Made by a program: the position numbers and the translations under genes. From an uncultured Actinomycetes bacterium (GTDB lineage: Bacteria; Actinomycetota; Coriobacteriia; Coriobacteriales; Atopobiaceae), in NCBI GenBank assembly GCA_900314645.1, contig OMWB01000013.1, forward strand, positions 37,149 through 101,148: a DNA stretch of 64,000 nucleotides, given 5' to 3'. The notes under the pieces are model-generated. The model worked only from the letters and a program-made list of their open reading frames with translations, did no database searches and had not been told where the DNA came from. Below, in pieces: positions 51,047 through 59,587 of the stretch (position 1 is the first letter of the stretch; each line of letters begins with the position of its first letter).

Positions 51047-52174
51047 ATGGCTACACAACGTCGCTCGCTCGCAAGGACCATTCTCAGGGTGCTCGTCGTG
51101 CTGCTCGTCGCGGTTGCGCTGGCGGCGGCTGGCTACGTGGGCTACCTCAGTGCCACGTACTACCGCATCGACGATGGCATCCAGCTTGAGGTCACGGGTC
51201 CTGCCGCTGCAAATAAAGCCCAGCTAGAGCATGGTGCCACCTACACCGTCGCCACCTACAACATCGGCTTTGGCGCCTACGATCCCAGCTTCTCGTTCTT
51301 CATGGAGGAGGGCTGGATGGCCGACGGCACGCCCACACGCGGAGACGACAGCACCGCCGCGAGCAAGGAGGGCGTGCTCGCCCTGACGGACGGGGCCATC
51401 ACTACGCTGCAGTCGCTGAGCCCGGACTTCTGCCTGCTCCAAGAGGTGGACGTGGACTCCACGCGCAGCTACCACGTGGACCAGAGCGCGGCATTCATGG
51501 CTGCCTTCCCCACGTACCAGGCCGTCTTCGCGCCCAACTTCCACAGCGCCTTCCTCGCCTACCCGCCGCGTGACATGCACGGTAGCGTGCAGAGCGGGCT
51601 GCTCACCCTCTCGGACGTGGGCATCTCCTCGGCCACGCGCTACAGCTATCCCATCGACGAGGGCTTCCCGCAGAAGTTCTTCGACCTTGACCGGTGCTTC
51701 TCCGCGGTGCGCATCCCCACCGACGACGGGCGCGAGCTGGTGCTGATCAACAGCCACATGAGCGCCTACGACGAGGGCGGCGTCTATCGGGCAAAGCAGA
51801 TGGAGCTGCTCATGGGGCTGCTGTCGGCAGAATACGCCGCAGGTAATTACGTTATTGCGGGCGGAGACTGGAACCACGCGCTGGCCGATTCGCTGGAGCT
51901 GTACGAGAGCGAGCAGCTGCCGCCCGACTGGGTTTCGACGCTTGACGAGGACGAGCTGCCAGAGGGTTTGTCGGTCGTGCAGGCTGACAACCTTGCCGAG
52001 GTGGCGAGCTGCCGCGGCTCAGACATGCCGTACGTGCCTGGGGTGACCTACCTCGTGACGGTGGACGGCTTCATCGTGTCGGACAACGTGGTGGCGACGG
52101 CGCACAACGTGGATGCAGGCTTTGCCTACAGCGACCACAACCCCGTGACGCTGACCTTCGAGCTCGCCGCGTAG
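51047..52174 (+). CDS. Membrane-anchored endonuclease/exonuclease/phosphatase-family hydrolase
   Basis: 375 residues, ATG after AAAGGAG. Residues about 8-32: single membrane helix (LVVLLVAVALAAAGYVGYLS). The EEP fold follows: YTVATYNIGFGAYDP, FCLLQEVDVDSTRSYHV (the catalytic Glu), LVLINSHMSAYDEGG, YVIAGGDWNHALADS (Asp-x-Asn) and a final YSDHNPVTLTFEL (Ser-Asp-His). All DNase-I-like catalytic residues are present. It should act outside the cell on a phosphodiester or phospholipid. Single gene. Confidence 0.9.
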   Translation: MATQRRSLARTILRVLVVLLVAVALAAAGYVGYLSATYYRIDDGIQLEVTGPAAANKAQLEHGATYTVATYNIGFGAYDPSFSFFMEEGWMADGTPTRGDDSTAASKEGVLALTDGAITTLQSLSPDFCLLQEVDVDSTRSYHVDQSAAFMAAFPTYQAVFAPNFHSAFLAYPPRDMHGSVQSGLLTLSDVGISSATRYSYPIDEGFPQKFFDLDRCFSAVRIPTDDGRELVLINSHMSAYDEGGVYRAKQMELLMGLLSAEYAAGNYVIAGGDWNHALADSLELYESEQLPPDWVSTLDEDELPEGLSVVQADNLAEVASCRGSDMPYVPGVTYLVTVDGFIVSDNVVATAHNVDAGFAYSDHNPVTLTFELAA

Positions 52175-52181
52175 GGCTGAG

Positions 52182-52425
52182 GGGGCTTGCTGGAACGGCA
52201 TTCCGTTTGGTACCACTCTGCGGGGGCTTGCTGGAACGGCATTCCGTTTGGTACCACTCTGCGGGGCTTGCTGGAACCTTATTCCACTTCGTACCACTCG
52301 CAGAGCCCCGTCTGGAACGCTATTCCGCTTCGTACCACCGTTTCGGCCCCCAACCCGTGGTACCAAACCAAATTACGTTCCAGTCAGGCCCCCAGAAGTG
52401 GTACCAAACCGGATTACCTTCCAGC
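52182..52425. repeat. Array of six GGTACC-containing repeats, four direct and two inverted
   Basis: Unit of about 40 bases: GGGGCTTGCTGGAACGGCAT followed by TCCGTTTGGTACCAC. Copies near 52182, 52223, 52263 and 52306; inverted copies at about 52357-52384 and 52398-52424. Each carries a GGAAC/GTTCC-like palindrome and GGTACC. The spacer 52175-52582 (about 400 bases) has no gene. Confidence 0.75.
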
Positions 52426-52438
52426 CCCCGCCCCAACT

Positions 52439-52480
52439 GCGAATGTTGACATCACGGGGCCGCTTTCGGTCAACATCAGC
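52439..52480. repeat. 42-bp palindromic repeat (family B copy)
   Basis: Arms GCGAATGTTGAC and GTCAACATCAGC, 18-base centre with GGGGCC. Confidence 0.7.
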
Positions 52481-52582
52481 AGGAGATGAGCGCAATGCTC
52501 GCCTGGGTCCACCCCGTCCCTTTTGTCCAAGTCCGGTTGCGCTGGCCACCCACCCGTTCGGTCGATTCAAGCAGCACGGCAA

Positions 52583-52885
52583 TCACGCAATTGTAAGCCC
52601 TTTGTCCTCCGCTTGGGCAATCTCAAGCCGCATTCCGCACGCCTCTAGAACCTTACAAACAGTCACAAACGACGGGTTACCGCCTTCGCTGAGAGATCTG
52701 TACAAGCCCTCTCGCTTGAGCCCCGTGCGCTCTGAAATCTTCGTCATTCCTTTAGATCGAGCAACCGTACCGATGGCCTCGATGAGGGCGGCGGGTCCAC
52801 TTTCTTCGAGCACAACGTTGAGATATGCCACGACATCCTCAGGCGTCTCGATGTAGTTGGCCGCATCAAACACGCTTGTCTTCAT
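52583..52885 (-). CDS. HigA-like antitoxin (HTH)
   Basis: 100 residues. ATG 52885 is chosen because the protein then begins MKTSVFDAANYIETPEDVVA, the usual start of the HI1420-type addiction-module antidote family, and GGGAGG-like bases precede it. The helix-turn-helix is MTKISERTGLKREGLYRSLSEGG ... SFVTVCKVLEACGMRL. It overlaps the toxin 3' end by 20 bases, toxin first. It should bind the toxin and the upstream palindrome. Confidence 0.88.
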   Translation of the reverse strand: MKTSVFDAANYIETPEDVVAYLNVVLEESGPAALIEAIGTVARSKGMTKISERTGLKREGLYRSLSEGGNPSFVTVCKVLEACGMRLEIAQAEDKGLTIA

Positions 52886-53195
52886 TCCCTCGCCCCTCTC
52901 TCCACTCTTTAGCCAACCTTTCGGCTTTGTCGATATCACGGCTCTGGGTGGACTTATCGCCCCCTACGAGCAACAGCACGAGCTCGCTGCCCTCTTGCGT
53001 CAAGTAGACCCGATAGCCATGTCCAAAGTCGAACCTGACTTCTATGATCTTCGGTCGAACCAGCTTGTAATCGCCGGTAATTGCATCGCCAGTTTGAATC
53101 CTCTCGAAATAGCGCACGATACGCATTTTCGCCTGAAGGTCTCGGAGCTTACGGAGCCATTTATCGAAATCCTCGGTTGTCTGGATGTTAAGCAC
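52866..53195 (-). CDS. RelE/HigB-like toxin
   Basis: 109 residues if GTG 53195 is the start; it has GGGGAG six bases before it and gives the usual beginning LNIQTTEDFDKWLRKLRDLQ. An ATG at 53213 would add six residues but directly abuts the palindrome and lacks a ribosome site. Core: AKMRIVRYFERIQTGDAI, EVRFDFGHGYRVYLTQEG, LVLLLVGGDKSTQSRDI, AERLAKEW. Such toxins cleave mRNA on the ribosome. Confidence 0.88.
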   Translation of the reverse strand: MLNIQTTEDFDKWLRKLRDLQAKMRIVRYFERIQTGDAITGDYKLVRPKIIEVRFDFGHGYRVYLTQEGSELVLLLVGGDKSTQSRDIDKAERLAKEWREGRGNEDKRV

Positions 53196-53215
53196 CCGTT
53201 CTCCCCTCACCATCA

Positions 53216-53241
53216 GGATTGTAGCCTATAGGCTACAATCC
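53216..53241 (-). promoter_or_regulatory. 26-bp perfect palindrome, operator of the toxin-antitoxin pair
   Basis: Half-site GGATTGTAGCCTA and its exact complement. It lies about 20 bases before the toxin GTG start, where binding of the toxin-antitoxin complex would repress the operon. Confidence 0.75.
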
Positions 53242-53493
53242 GTCCAGAAGGAACGTCTGAATAGAGATAGTCCATGCATGCGTCTCAACTAATATAGTAC
53301 ATATGTTCGTATCTTTGAGAACACAATTTCTAGTCAATAATCAAAAGCGCGGTGCCTATCCAATCTCCGCATACGCTCAATGCGTCAATGCGGGCGCCAA
53401 AAAAGTATGATTGCGCTGGTAACCCGCTCAATGAGACGAAACAGGCTGCCATAACGTCTGATTGCGCTGGGCGTCCCACGCCAGCGCGCACCC

Positions 53494-54831
53494 CTACCGC
53501 TTGTTCGACCGCCGCCAGATTCCGCGAGCTTGCGCTTCCTTGATCAGCTCGTCCCGAAAGTCCGGATGCGCCAGCGAGATGAGCATCTCCGCGCGCTCCC
53601 ACGTGCTGCGGCCCACCAGGTTAACGCACCCGTATTCGGTGACCATGAAGTACGCCTGGCTCCGCGGCGCGGTGGCGATGTCCCCCTCAAGCGACGGCTT
53701 GATCCGCGAGTGCAGCACGCCGTCGCGGCTCGTGAACGTGGACTTCATGCAGATGAAGCCCTTGCCGCCCTTCGACAGCGCCGCACCCTCCAAGAAATCG
53801 AGCTGCCCGCCCGTCCCAGAGATCTGCCGCGTGCTGTGGCTCTCCGAGCTGATCTGCCCGTACAGGTCGATCTCCACGCAGTTGTTGATGGACACCACGT
53901 TGTCGATGCTGCCAATAACGCGCACGTCATTGACGTAGGTCAGCGGCGCGACGATGACCGACGGGTTGTCGTCCACCCACTCGTAGAGCTCCTTGGTGCC
54001 AAACACCATGCCGGTCATCCCCTGCCCGCGGTGCAGGTTCAGGGCCTTGTTCGTCAGCTTGCCGGCCTTGTGCAGATGGTAGTACGCGTCGCCGCAGAGC
54101 TCGGTGTGCATGCCCAGGTCCTTGAGGTCAGACTCCGCCAGCCGCGCACCGATCACGTTGGGCAGGCTGCCGATGCCCAGCTGAAGCGAGGCACCGTCGC
54201 GCACGTGCTCAAGGATGTAGTCCGCCATCTTGAGCTCCTCCGGAGACGCCGGCGCGATAGGCACCTGCGGAAGCTCTGGGTGCTCGCCTTCCACCACGTA
54301 GTCGACCTCGTCGATATGAATGACCTGGTCAAAGCCGCCGCAGATCTTGGGCAAGTGCTCGTTTATCTCCAGGATGACGATGTCAGCCTTGTCGAGGATG
54401 GCCTTCGCCACGCCGGTTGCGCACGAGAGGTTGAAGTACCCGTGCTTGTCCATGGGCGTGACCGCCATCATCGCGACGTTGACGTCCAGGAAGTGCTTGT
54501 AGTACTCGCCGTTGAGGCTGAAGATCATGGGGATGAAGCTGCAGAGCCCGCGGTCGGAGAGCTTGCGCTCGTACGCCGAGAAGTGCCAGCTGTTGTAGCA
54601 GAAATGCTCGCGCGTGGGGTCGCACTCCGCGACCTCGATGGGGCCGAAGCTCAGGTTGCCACGGAACTTGACGTCAAAGAGCTCGTCTTTGCGCTTGGCG
54701 AGCGCGCGGTCGAGCAGCGTAGGGAAGCAGACGTTGGTGACGTAGTCCACCCAGTCGCCGCTCTTCACGACCTTGACGGCCTCCTCGGGCGTGCGAAGTT
54801 TCTGCTGGTACGTGGCGTAGTATCTGTTCAT
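53494..54831 (-). CDS. Acetate-type CoA-transferase (butyryl-CoA / 4-hydroxybutyrate CoA-transferase family)
   Basis: 445 residues from ATG 54831. MNRYYATYQQKLRTPEEAVK, GDWVDYVTNVCFP, LQLGIGSLPNVIGARLAES, MHTELCGDAYYHLHKAGKLT, NNCVEIDLYGQISSESHS, and ISGTGGQLDFLEGAALSKGG, MVTEYGCVNLVGRSTWERAE are the conserved blocks of the family I acetyl-CoA hydrolase/transferase group. It exchanges CoA between butyryl-, 4-hydroxybutyryl- or similar acyl-CoA and acetate, feeding acyl-acid production in an anaerobe. Full length, single gene. Exact substrate cannot be read from sequence. Confidence 0.9.
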   Translation of the reverse strand: MNRYYATYQQKLRTPEEAVKVVKSGDWVDYVTNVCFPTLLDRALAKRKDELFDVKFRGNLSFGPIEVAECDPTREHFCYNSWHFSAYERKLSDRGLCSFIPMIFSLNGEYYKHFLDVNVAMMAVTPMDKHGYFNLSCATGVAKAILDKADIVILEINEHLPKICGGFDQVIHIDEVDYVVEGEHPELPQVPIAPASPEELKMADYILEHVRDGASLQLGIGSLPNVIGARLAESDLKDLGMHTELCGDAYYHLHKAGKLTNKALNLHRGQGMTGMVFGTKELYEWVDDNPSVIVAPLTYVNDVRVIGSIDNVVSINNCVEIDLYGQISSESHSTRQISGTGGQLDFLEGAALSKGGKGFICMKSTFTSRDGVLHSRIKPSLEGDIATAPRSQAYFMVTEYGCVNLVGRSTWERAEMLISLAHPDFRDELIKEAQARGIWRRSNKR

Positions 54832-54964
54832 GGCTGGCTTCCCTGTCGAGCGTGGCACCTGCGTCCATTATGCCCCACAGGCGCCTCCTAAGCACAGAGT
54901 TGCCGCTGTTTCGAGGTTACTCTGCGCCAAGCGAGTGCCCCAAGCACAGCAGATGTCCCCCGAT

Positions 54965-55059
54965 GCGCATGTTGACATTGAGGGGCCCGTCCGAGTCAAC
55001 ATCAGCATGCTCTTCCTGCTGATGTTGACCCGGACGGGCCCCTCAATGTCAACATGCGC
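54965..55059. repeat. Two family B repeats in mirror orientation
   Basis: Units 54965-55006 and 55018-55059; the second is the reverse complement of the first with one change, 11 bases between. Together they form a 42-bp near-perfect inverted repeat, a strong hairpin between the CoA-transferase and cell-wall protein genes. A CAGAGT...ACTCTG pair is at 54895-54924. Confidence 0.8.
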
Positions 55060-55072
55060 TAAGGCAGTGGGG

Positions 55073-56611
55073 CTACCGCGTCTTGTCCCACTTGCCGCTA
55101 GCATTCACGTGGTATTTGCCGATCCACTTGTTCACGGCCATCGTGCCGTCGGCCTGCAGGTAGTAGTTGCCCACCCACTTGCTCTTCGCCATCGCGCCGG
55201 AGCTCTCGAAGTAGTAGTACTTGCCGCCAATCTGCTTCCACCCCGTAGCCATCGCTCCGGAGCTCGCAAACCAATACCGCTTGCCAGAGAGGTTCTGCCA
55301 CCCCGTCAGCATAACGCCGCCCTTGCCGAAGTAGTACCACGAGCTGCCCACCTGCTGCCAGCCCTTGGCCATGGCGCCCGACGACTTGAAGTAGTGCCAG
55401 CCGTTGCTCAGCTCCTTCCATCCGGTGACCACATACCCGCTCTTATCAAAGTAGTAGGTGCTGCCGCCAATGGTCAGAAGAACGGACTTGGGATACCCGC
55501 CGTGCGCGAAGCTGTACCACCACTTGCCGCCCGACTGCTTCCATGTGCCCTTGTCCAGCACAATGCTGAAGCTCCTGTTGACGGACCCAGTGTACGAGCC
55601 CTTGCCCTTGATGGACACCGTAGCCTTGCCGATGGCCTTGTTCTTGGAGTATGTCAGGGTGTAGTCCACGCCCTCACGCAGCTTCTTTCCGTCGTAGGAT
55701 ACGGTGGGCTTGGGCTTCAGCGCACTGCCCGTGTAGTACTGGTTGGAGATTTTTGAGATGCTGCACTGAGAGAGTGCGATGTGGTCGACGATGGAGAAGG
55801 TGCCTTCCGCCCAGCTATCATAGAATCCCTTGCCATCGACGTAGATGGTGGCCGTTCCCTTGGCCACGTTGTTCTCGTACTCGACGGTGTAGTCCGTGCC
55901 CGCCTTCAGCGTCTTTCCCTTGTATTTGACCACTACGGGCGGAGTGAGGGGCTTGCCGGTGTAGAGCTGCGGACGTGGCCAAGTGATGCTGCAGTCGGTA
56001 ATCGGCGTGGCCAGAATTGTGAAGGTGCCATTGTACGTGCCGCGAACGTTGTATGTACCGTTAGGGTTTTCCTTGCCTATGACGCGGTAGGTGGCGAAGC
56101 CCGCCTCTACGTTGTCTTCGTACTCGATGTCATAATCCACGCCCTGCTTGAGCTTGATCCCGTTGTAGGTAACGGTCATGGCAGGTTTGATGGGTTTTCC
56201 CGTGTACCACTGGTCTGGAACCTCCCATGGGTTGATATCGCAGGAGAAGAGGCCAATCACCTCGTTCTGGGCCTGGAGCTCGGGCTCGTCGGGGGTCGCG
56301 GAGGCCTCAGCGGCTTCGGCGGGCTCGGCTTCCGGAGTCGCGGCCTCAGGCTCTGGAGCTTCCTCCGCGACAGGCTCCACGGGCTCGTCAGGCGGTTCCA
56401 CCTCTCCGTCCTCGGAAAGCTCTGGCTCCTCGGGAGCCTCGGCCCGCTCGACCTGGGCTGCCTCGACAGTTTCGACAGCCTCCACGGCCTCCGCGTCAGC
56501 CTGCTCCGCAACGGCGCTCATCCCAAAGCCTGTAAGACCGAGCACCGCGCACAGAGCGGCAACCAGAGCCTTGGACGCAAGCGGCGAGCATGCTCTTGAG
56601 CTGCGATTCAT
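55073..56611 (-). CDS. Secreted cell-wall-binding repeat protein
   Basis: 512 residues from ATG 56611 with GGAGG upstream. Signal peptide (residues about 8-30, ALVAALCAVLGLTGFGMSAV), an Ala/Glu/Pro-rich acidic region (about 32-115), three Ig-like repeats of about 75-80 residues (KYKGKTLKAGTDYTVEYENN ... GTATIYVDGKGFYDSW), and at the C-terminus about six cell-wall-binding repeats (GWQQVGSSWYYFGKGGVMLT; GWKQIGGKYYYFESSGAMA). It should sit on the outer wall by these repeats. No enzyme domain, so an adhesin or structural role is likely. Confidence 0.9.
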   Translation of the reverse strand: MNRSSRACSPLASKALVAALCAVLGLTGFGMSAVAEQADAEAVEAVETVEAAQVERAEAPEEPELSEDGEVEPPDEPVEPVAEEAPEPEAATPEAEPAEAAEASATPDEPELQAQNEVIGLFSCDINPWEVPDQWYTGKPIKPAMTVTYNGIKLKQGVDYDIEYEDNVEAGFATYRVIGKENPNGTYNVRGTYNGTFTILATPITDCSITWPRPQLYTGKPLTPPVVVKYKGKTLKAGTDYTVEYENNVAKGTATIYVDGKGFYDSWAEGTFSIVDHIALSQCSISKISNQYYTGSALKPKPTVSYDGKKLREGVDYTLTYSKNKAIGKATVSIKGKGSYTGSVNRSFSIVLDKGTWKQSGGKWWYSFAHGGYPKSVLLTIGGSTYYFDKSGYVVTGWKELSNGWHYFKSSGAMAKGWQQVGSSWYYFGKGGVMLTGWQNLSGKRYWFASSGAMATGWKQIGGKYYYFESSGAMAKSKWVGNYYLQADGTMAVNKWIGKYHVNASGKWDKTR

Positions 56612-57010
56612 GTGGATTACCTCCATATTGCTACCAATCCTATAGTGAATGCAGCTCCATTCTAGGCGTGTTCGATGTACGTTCAAAGTGCCAATAGCGA
56701 GTAGCCGTTCCAAGGCGTCTCATCGCGATCAAGCTGGCCCTCGCCCTTGGGGAAGAACTCGACAAACTGGCCAGACGCAAGCTCGAGGTATCCCGCGTGG
56801 GCTCGGCGCTGACGATGATGTCTTGGTTCTGGGATTGGACAACTCGTCTCTTGCTAAAATGACCTCGCCCGCGCCGAGTTCCATCGCGCGCGACTCCGAG
56901 GACCCGGTCCAACGTGGCGTCGAGGCACTCCTAGCTGAGACATCAACGGTATTACGCACCATATCAGCGCAGGTAAAACGGTAAGTGACCCTGAAGGGAA
57001 GGTCAGTGAC
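56612..57010. other. Spacer with decayed coding sequence
   Basis: About 400 bases. A plus-strand frame around 56718-56865 (LIAIKLALALGEELDKLARR, then a stop) and another at 56862-56984 look like weak coding remnants, without starts or family. The promoter of the cell-wall protein should lie at the left end. Confidence 0.35.
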
Positions 57011-57172
57011 ATGGCAGTCATCGAATTGCTTTTGCAGGCGCACGGTTTTACCAGCACCGAGAAGGACATCGCCAGCTACGTGCTGGAACACCCCGACGAC
57101 GTGATCAACATGAGCATCAGCGAGCTTGCCACGGCGGCGAGTGCTTCGCCCGCAACTACCGTGACAACGTAA
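57011..57172 (+). pseudogene. N-terminal fragment of an RpiR-family regulator
   Basis: 53 codons: LLQAHGFTSTEKDIASYVLE, HPDDVINMSISELATAASAS, PATT. This is the beginning of the HTH_6 domain of RpiR/MurR regulators of sugar metabolism. It stops where the recognition helix should follow. In another frame across the break, FARNYRDNVTRAEEFASHRR with a stop (to about 57219) looks like the end of a different gene, so a deletion fused the two. Confidence 0.6.
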
Positions 57173-57399
57173 CCCGCGCGGAGGAGTTTGCCTCGCACCG
57201 CAGGAGCTCGCACGAGTGAGTTGCTCGTGCTTCAAAACCCGCCTCCTGTTCGGCGTACATCTGGCGCGCCAATAGTGATCGAGCGCATGCTTCCGACAAC
57301 CACGCTCAAGGCCTGTCACATGCATCCCGTTTGCGTTAGTATCAAAAGTGATACGCGATCAATCCAAGGACGCAGGCCGCCACGGAGAAAGTAGCCATC

Positions 57400-57618
57400 A
57401 TGGCAGAGCTGGACGGCATCGAGATTCCCGACGAGCTTTTGGATGCAGTAACGGGCGGCGCCATCAGCCCCGCGAGGCGTAGGAGCCTGATTGACCTTAT
57501 GCGCCACGTCAAGTCCCATGACGTTCTAAAAGAGAGGCTCATCGAGTTCTTTGCTCAGAGCGCGCTCGGTGACGAAGCCACCCTCAGCCTTGTTAACGAG
57601 ATCTACGACGCCCTGTAA
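57400..57618 (+). CDS. Leader-like peptide with Thr-Gly-Gly site
   Basis: 72 residues, ATG with GGAG upstream. MAELDGIEIPDELLDAVTGG is a compact leader ending in a double glycine, followed by a 52-residue helical, charged tail (AISPARRRSLIDLMRHVKSH; LGDEATLSLVNEIYDAL). The same IPDELL-x(4)-GG pattern occurs at 19363. A Rho-independent terminator follows directly, so it is a monocistronic transcript. Could be a class II bacteriocin-like or signalling peptide; no transporter nearby. Confidence 0.55.
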   Translation: MAELDGIEIPDELLDAVTGGAISPARRRSLIDLMRHVKSHDVLKERLIEFFAQSALGDEATLSLVNEIYDAL

Positions 57619-57645
57619 GAGAAACGCACGAGCTGCTTGATAAGG

Positions 57646-57670
57646 AGCCGCCTCGCGCGGCTTCTTTTTT
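57646..57670 (+). terminator. Rho-independent terminator of the leader-like peptide gene
   Basis: AGCCGC, 5-base loop, GCGGCT and a run of T (57664-57670). Confidence 0.8.
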
Positions 57671-57823
57671 CGCGCGCCGCCGGCGACGGCGCTCTACACG
57701 TGCCCCGTATAGCCAGTGGGCAGATGATGGCGCGCTGCCTGCCCGTTTGCCGCTCCGCGCGAAGTATGATGTAAACACAAGCTAGAACAAGTCATGCGAC
57801 CACTGTGGGCTAAGGAGGCGACG

Positions 57824-59119
57824 TTGGTGAAGACACTCGTCGTAATGCGGCATGGCAAGGCGATGCCTGCCGAGCTGGGTCAGCCAGACAAGGACCGAAG
57901 CCTCACCAAAGCTGGCGAGCTAGCGCTTGAGGAGCGCCTACCCTACATGCTGCGCCTCCTACAGGCGCGAGGCCGCACCGCACAGATTTGGGTGAGTCCC
58001 GCCAAGCGCGCTCGTCAGACAGCCGAGCTGCTTGAGCAGGCTCTGCGGGACAAGGGCGTTCTGATCGACGGGAAGCCTCAGGAGCTCGAAAGCCTGTGGC
58101 GGCAGAACGTGGAGACCTTCCTCGACGAGCTGGAGGAAAGCGAGGCCGAGCTGATCTTTGCCGTGGGGCACATCCCCTTTGTCGAGGAGGTTGTGGAGGA
58201 GCTCGCCGACGCGACGCCCACCTTCTCCACCGGCGCACTCGGATGCCTTGAGATTCCTTCCGTCGAGGACGAAGCGCGGCTCCTGTGGTTCGTGCAGGGA
58301 CCGGTTTCGTCCAACTGGGGGACGCTCATCCAGCTTCAGCAGACCGTCACCAAAACGGCCGAGGCTATCGAGGACCGGCGCGAGGCCTTTTTCGCGGACC
58401 CCGACGACATTGAGACCATCCACCGCTTCCGCACCAACAGCCGCACGCTGCGCAGCCTTTTGGCGTTCATCAAGCCGTGGCAGGACCGGGAGGAGAACGC
58501 CGAGGCGCAGGTCATCCTGCGCGACATCGTGCGGCATACCTCGCGCCTGCGCGAGCTGGACGTCTTTGAGAAGCATGCGCGGCAAAACGCCGACTCGTCG
58601 CCCGAGCTGCTGGCGTTCTGCAAGGCGGAGGCCGCGGCCGAGCGGGCCAAGGTACTCCAGATTCTGGAATCCAAGCAGGTCACCAAGTCATTCGAACGGG
58701 CGATGGAGCTTTCCAAGCACATCGCGTGGAGGGGACGTATCGCCAAGCGCGGCCTGCCGGCAGACGTCATTCGCGCGCGGTTTGACGCGCTGATCGAGTC
58801 GGTCTCGGCCGACCTTGCCGTGCTGAAGCTCTCCGATGCCGAGCGCACGCATGACGTGCGCAAACGCGCCAAGCGTGCCCGGTATGTGGCGGAGCAGAAC
58901 CCTGAGATTCTTGGGGCAGACGCCGTGGATATCGCGAAGGGCATGATGGCCCATCAGGACAACCTAGGCGACATCTGCGACGCGCGGGCAAACATCCGCC
59001 TGATCAACGAGTTCCTGGAGCGCGACCTGCCCGAGACCGTGGTGTGGGAGCTCACGCTGTTGCGCGCGCAAAACGAGACCTTCCTCTACAGCACGCTCAA
59101 GGCCGCCGAGGCCAGCTGA
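57824..59119 (+). CDS. SixA-type histidine phosphatase fused to CHAD domain
   Basis: 431 residues; TTG 57824 (or GTG 57827) follows GGAGG. Residues 1-150: phosphohistidine phosphatase with LVVMRHGKAMPA (RHG motif), WVSPAKRARQTAELL and IFAVGHIPFVEEV. Residues about 190-430: CHAD domain, helical with spaced histidines and basic residues (ETIHRFRTNSRTLRSLLAFI; ILRDIVRHTSRLRELDVFEK; ERTHDVRKRAKRARYVAEQN). CHAD binds polyphosphate or phosphorylated groups. The fusion suggests a phosphatase directed to polyphosphate-associated or phosphohistidine targets. Confidence 0.88.
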   Translation: MVKTLVVMRHGKAMPAELGQPDKDRSLTKAGELALEERLPYMLRLLQARGRTAQIWVSPAKRARQTAELLEQALRDKGVLIDGKPQELESLWRQNVETFLDELEESEAELIFAVGHIPFVEEVVEELADATPTFSTGALGCLEIPSVEDEARLLWFVQGPVSSNWGTLIQLQQTVTKTAEAIEDRREAFFADPDDIETIHRFRTNSRTLRSLLAFIKPWQDREENAEAQVILRDIVRHTSRLRELDVFEKHARQNADSSPELLAFCKAEAAAERAKVLQILESKQVTKSFERAMELSKHIAWRGRIAKRGLPADVIRARFDALIESVSADLAVLKLSDAERTHDVRKRAKRARYVAEQNPEILGADAVDIAKGMMAHQDNLGDICDARANIRLINEFLERDLPETVVWELTLLRAQNETFLYSTLKAAEAS

Positions 59120-59148
59120 CGCGCACTCCAAAGCGAATGCACCCCAAA

Positions 59149-59190
59149 GCGATTGTTGACAGAAGCGGGCACCGCAGCGACAACAATCGC
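59149..59190. repeat. 42-bp palindromic repeat (family B copy)
   Basis: Arms GCGATTGTTGAC and GACAACAATCGC; GCGATTGTTG/CAACAATCGC pair perfectly. Between the convergent SixA-CHAD and small membrane protein genes. Confidence 0.75.
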
Positions 59191-59212
59191 AGGAGGGGGT
59201 GCGGATGTGTGC

Positions 59213-59503
59213 CTAATCCACGTCGTCGAGCTGCGAGTCTGTGGCTGAGGGGGCAGGCAGGCTGGCGCGCCATGCCTCCTCTTCCATGCGAATGCCCTTC
59301 CTGCGCAGCCAAATGCCCAGGTAGATGATGGCAGCAGCGATTGCCAGCATGAGCACGAAGCCAAGTGCGATGGGCGCCGCGTCGCCAAACTGGTTGACGA
59401 GGAGATACGGCAGCACCGCCATGAACAGCACGAGGCAGCCGCCCGCACCCAAACCGCCGACGACCATCAAAACTATCCCGAGAATCTTGAGCGTGCGAGG
59501 CAT
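59213..59503 (-). CDS. Small membrane protein with two helices
   Basis: 96 residues from ATG 59503 with AAAGGA upstream. Two hydrophobic segments (LGIVLMVVGGLGAGGCLVLF; ALGFVLMLAIAAAIIYLGIW) and a basic turn RRKGIR followed by a soluble acidic tail. Family not recognised. Confidence 0.6.
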   Translation of the reverse strand: MPRTLKILGIVLMVVGGLGAGGCLVLFMAVLPYLLVNQFGDAAPIALGFVLMLAIAAAIIYLGIWLRRKGIRMEEEAWRASLPAPSATDSQLDDVD

Positions 59504-59587
59504 GGCACATCCTTTCGAAGAGGCAACCAAGAGTATAGGCCATGCTCGTACGGTGACAACGGAGGCGGACCGCTGTCGTTCCCCGGT

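Noticed and set aside
53530..54891. Long open frame antisense to the CoA-transferase
   Set aside because: Shadow of a clearly conserved gene; no ribosome site or domain.
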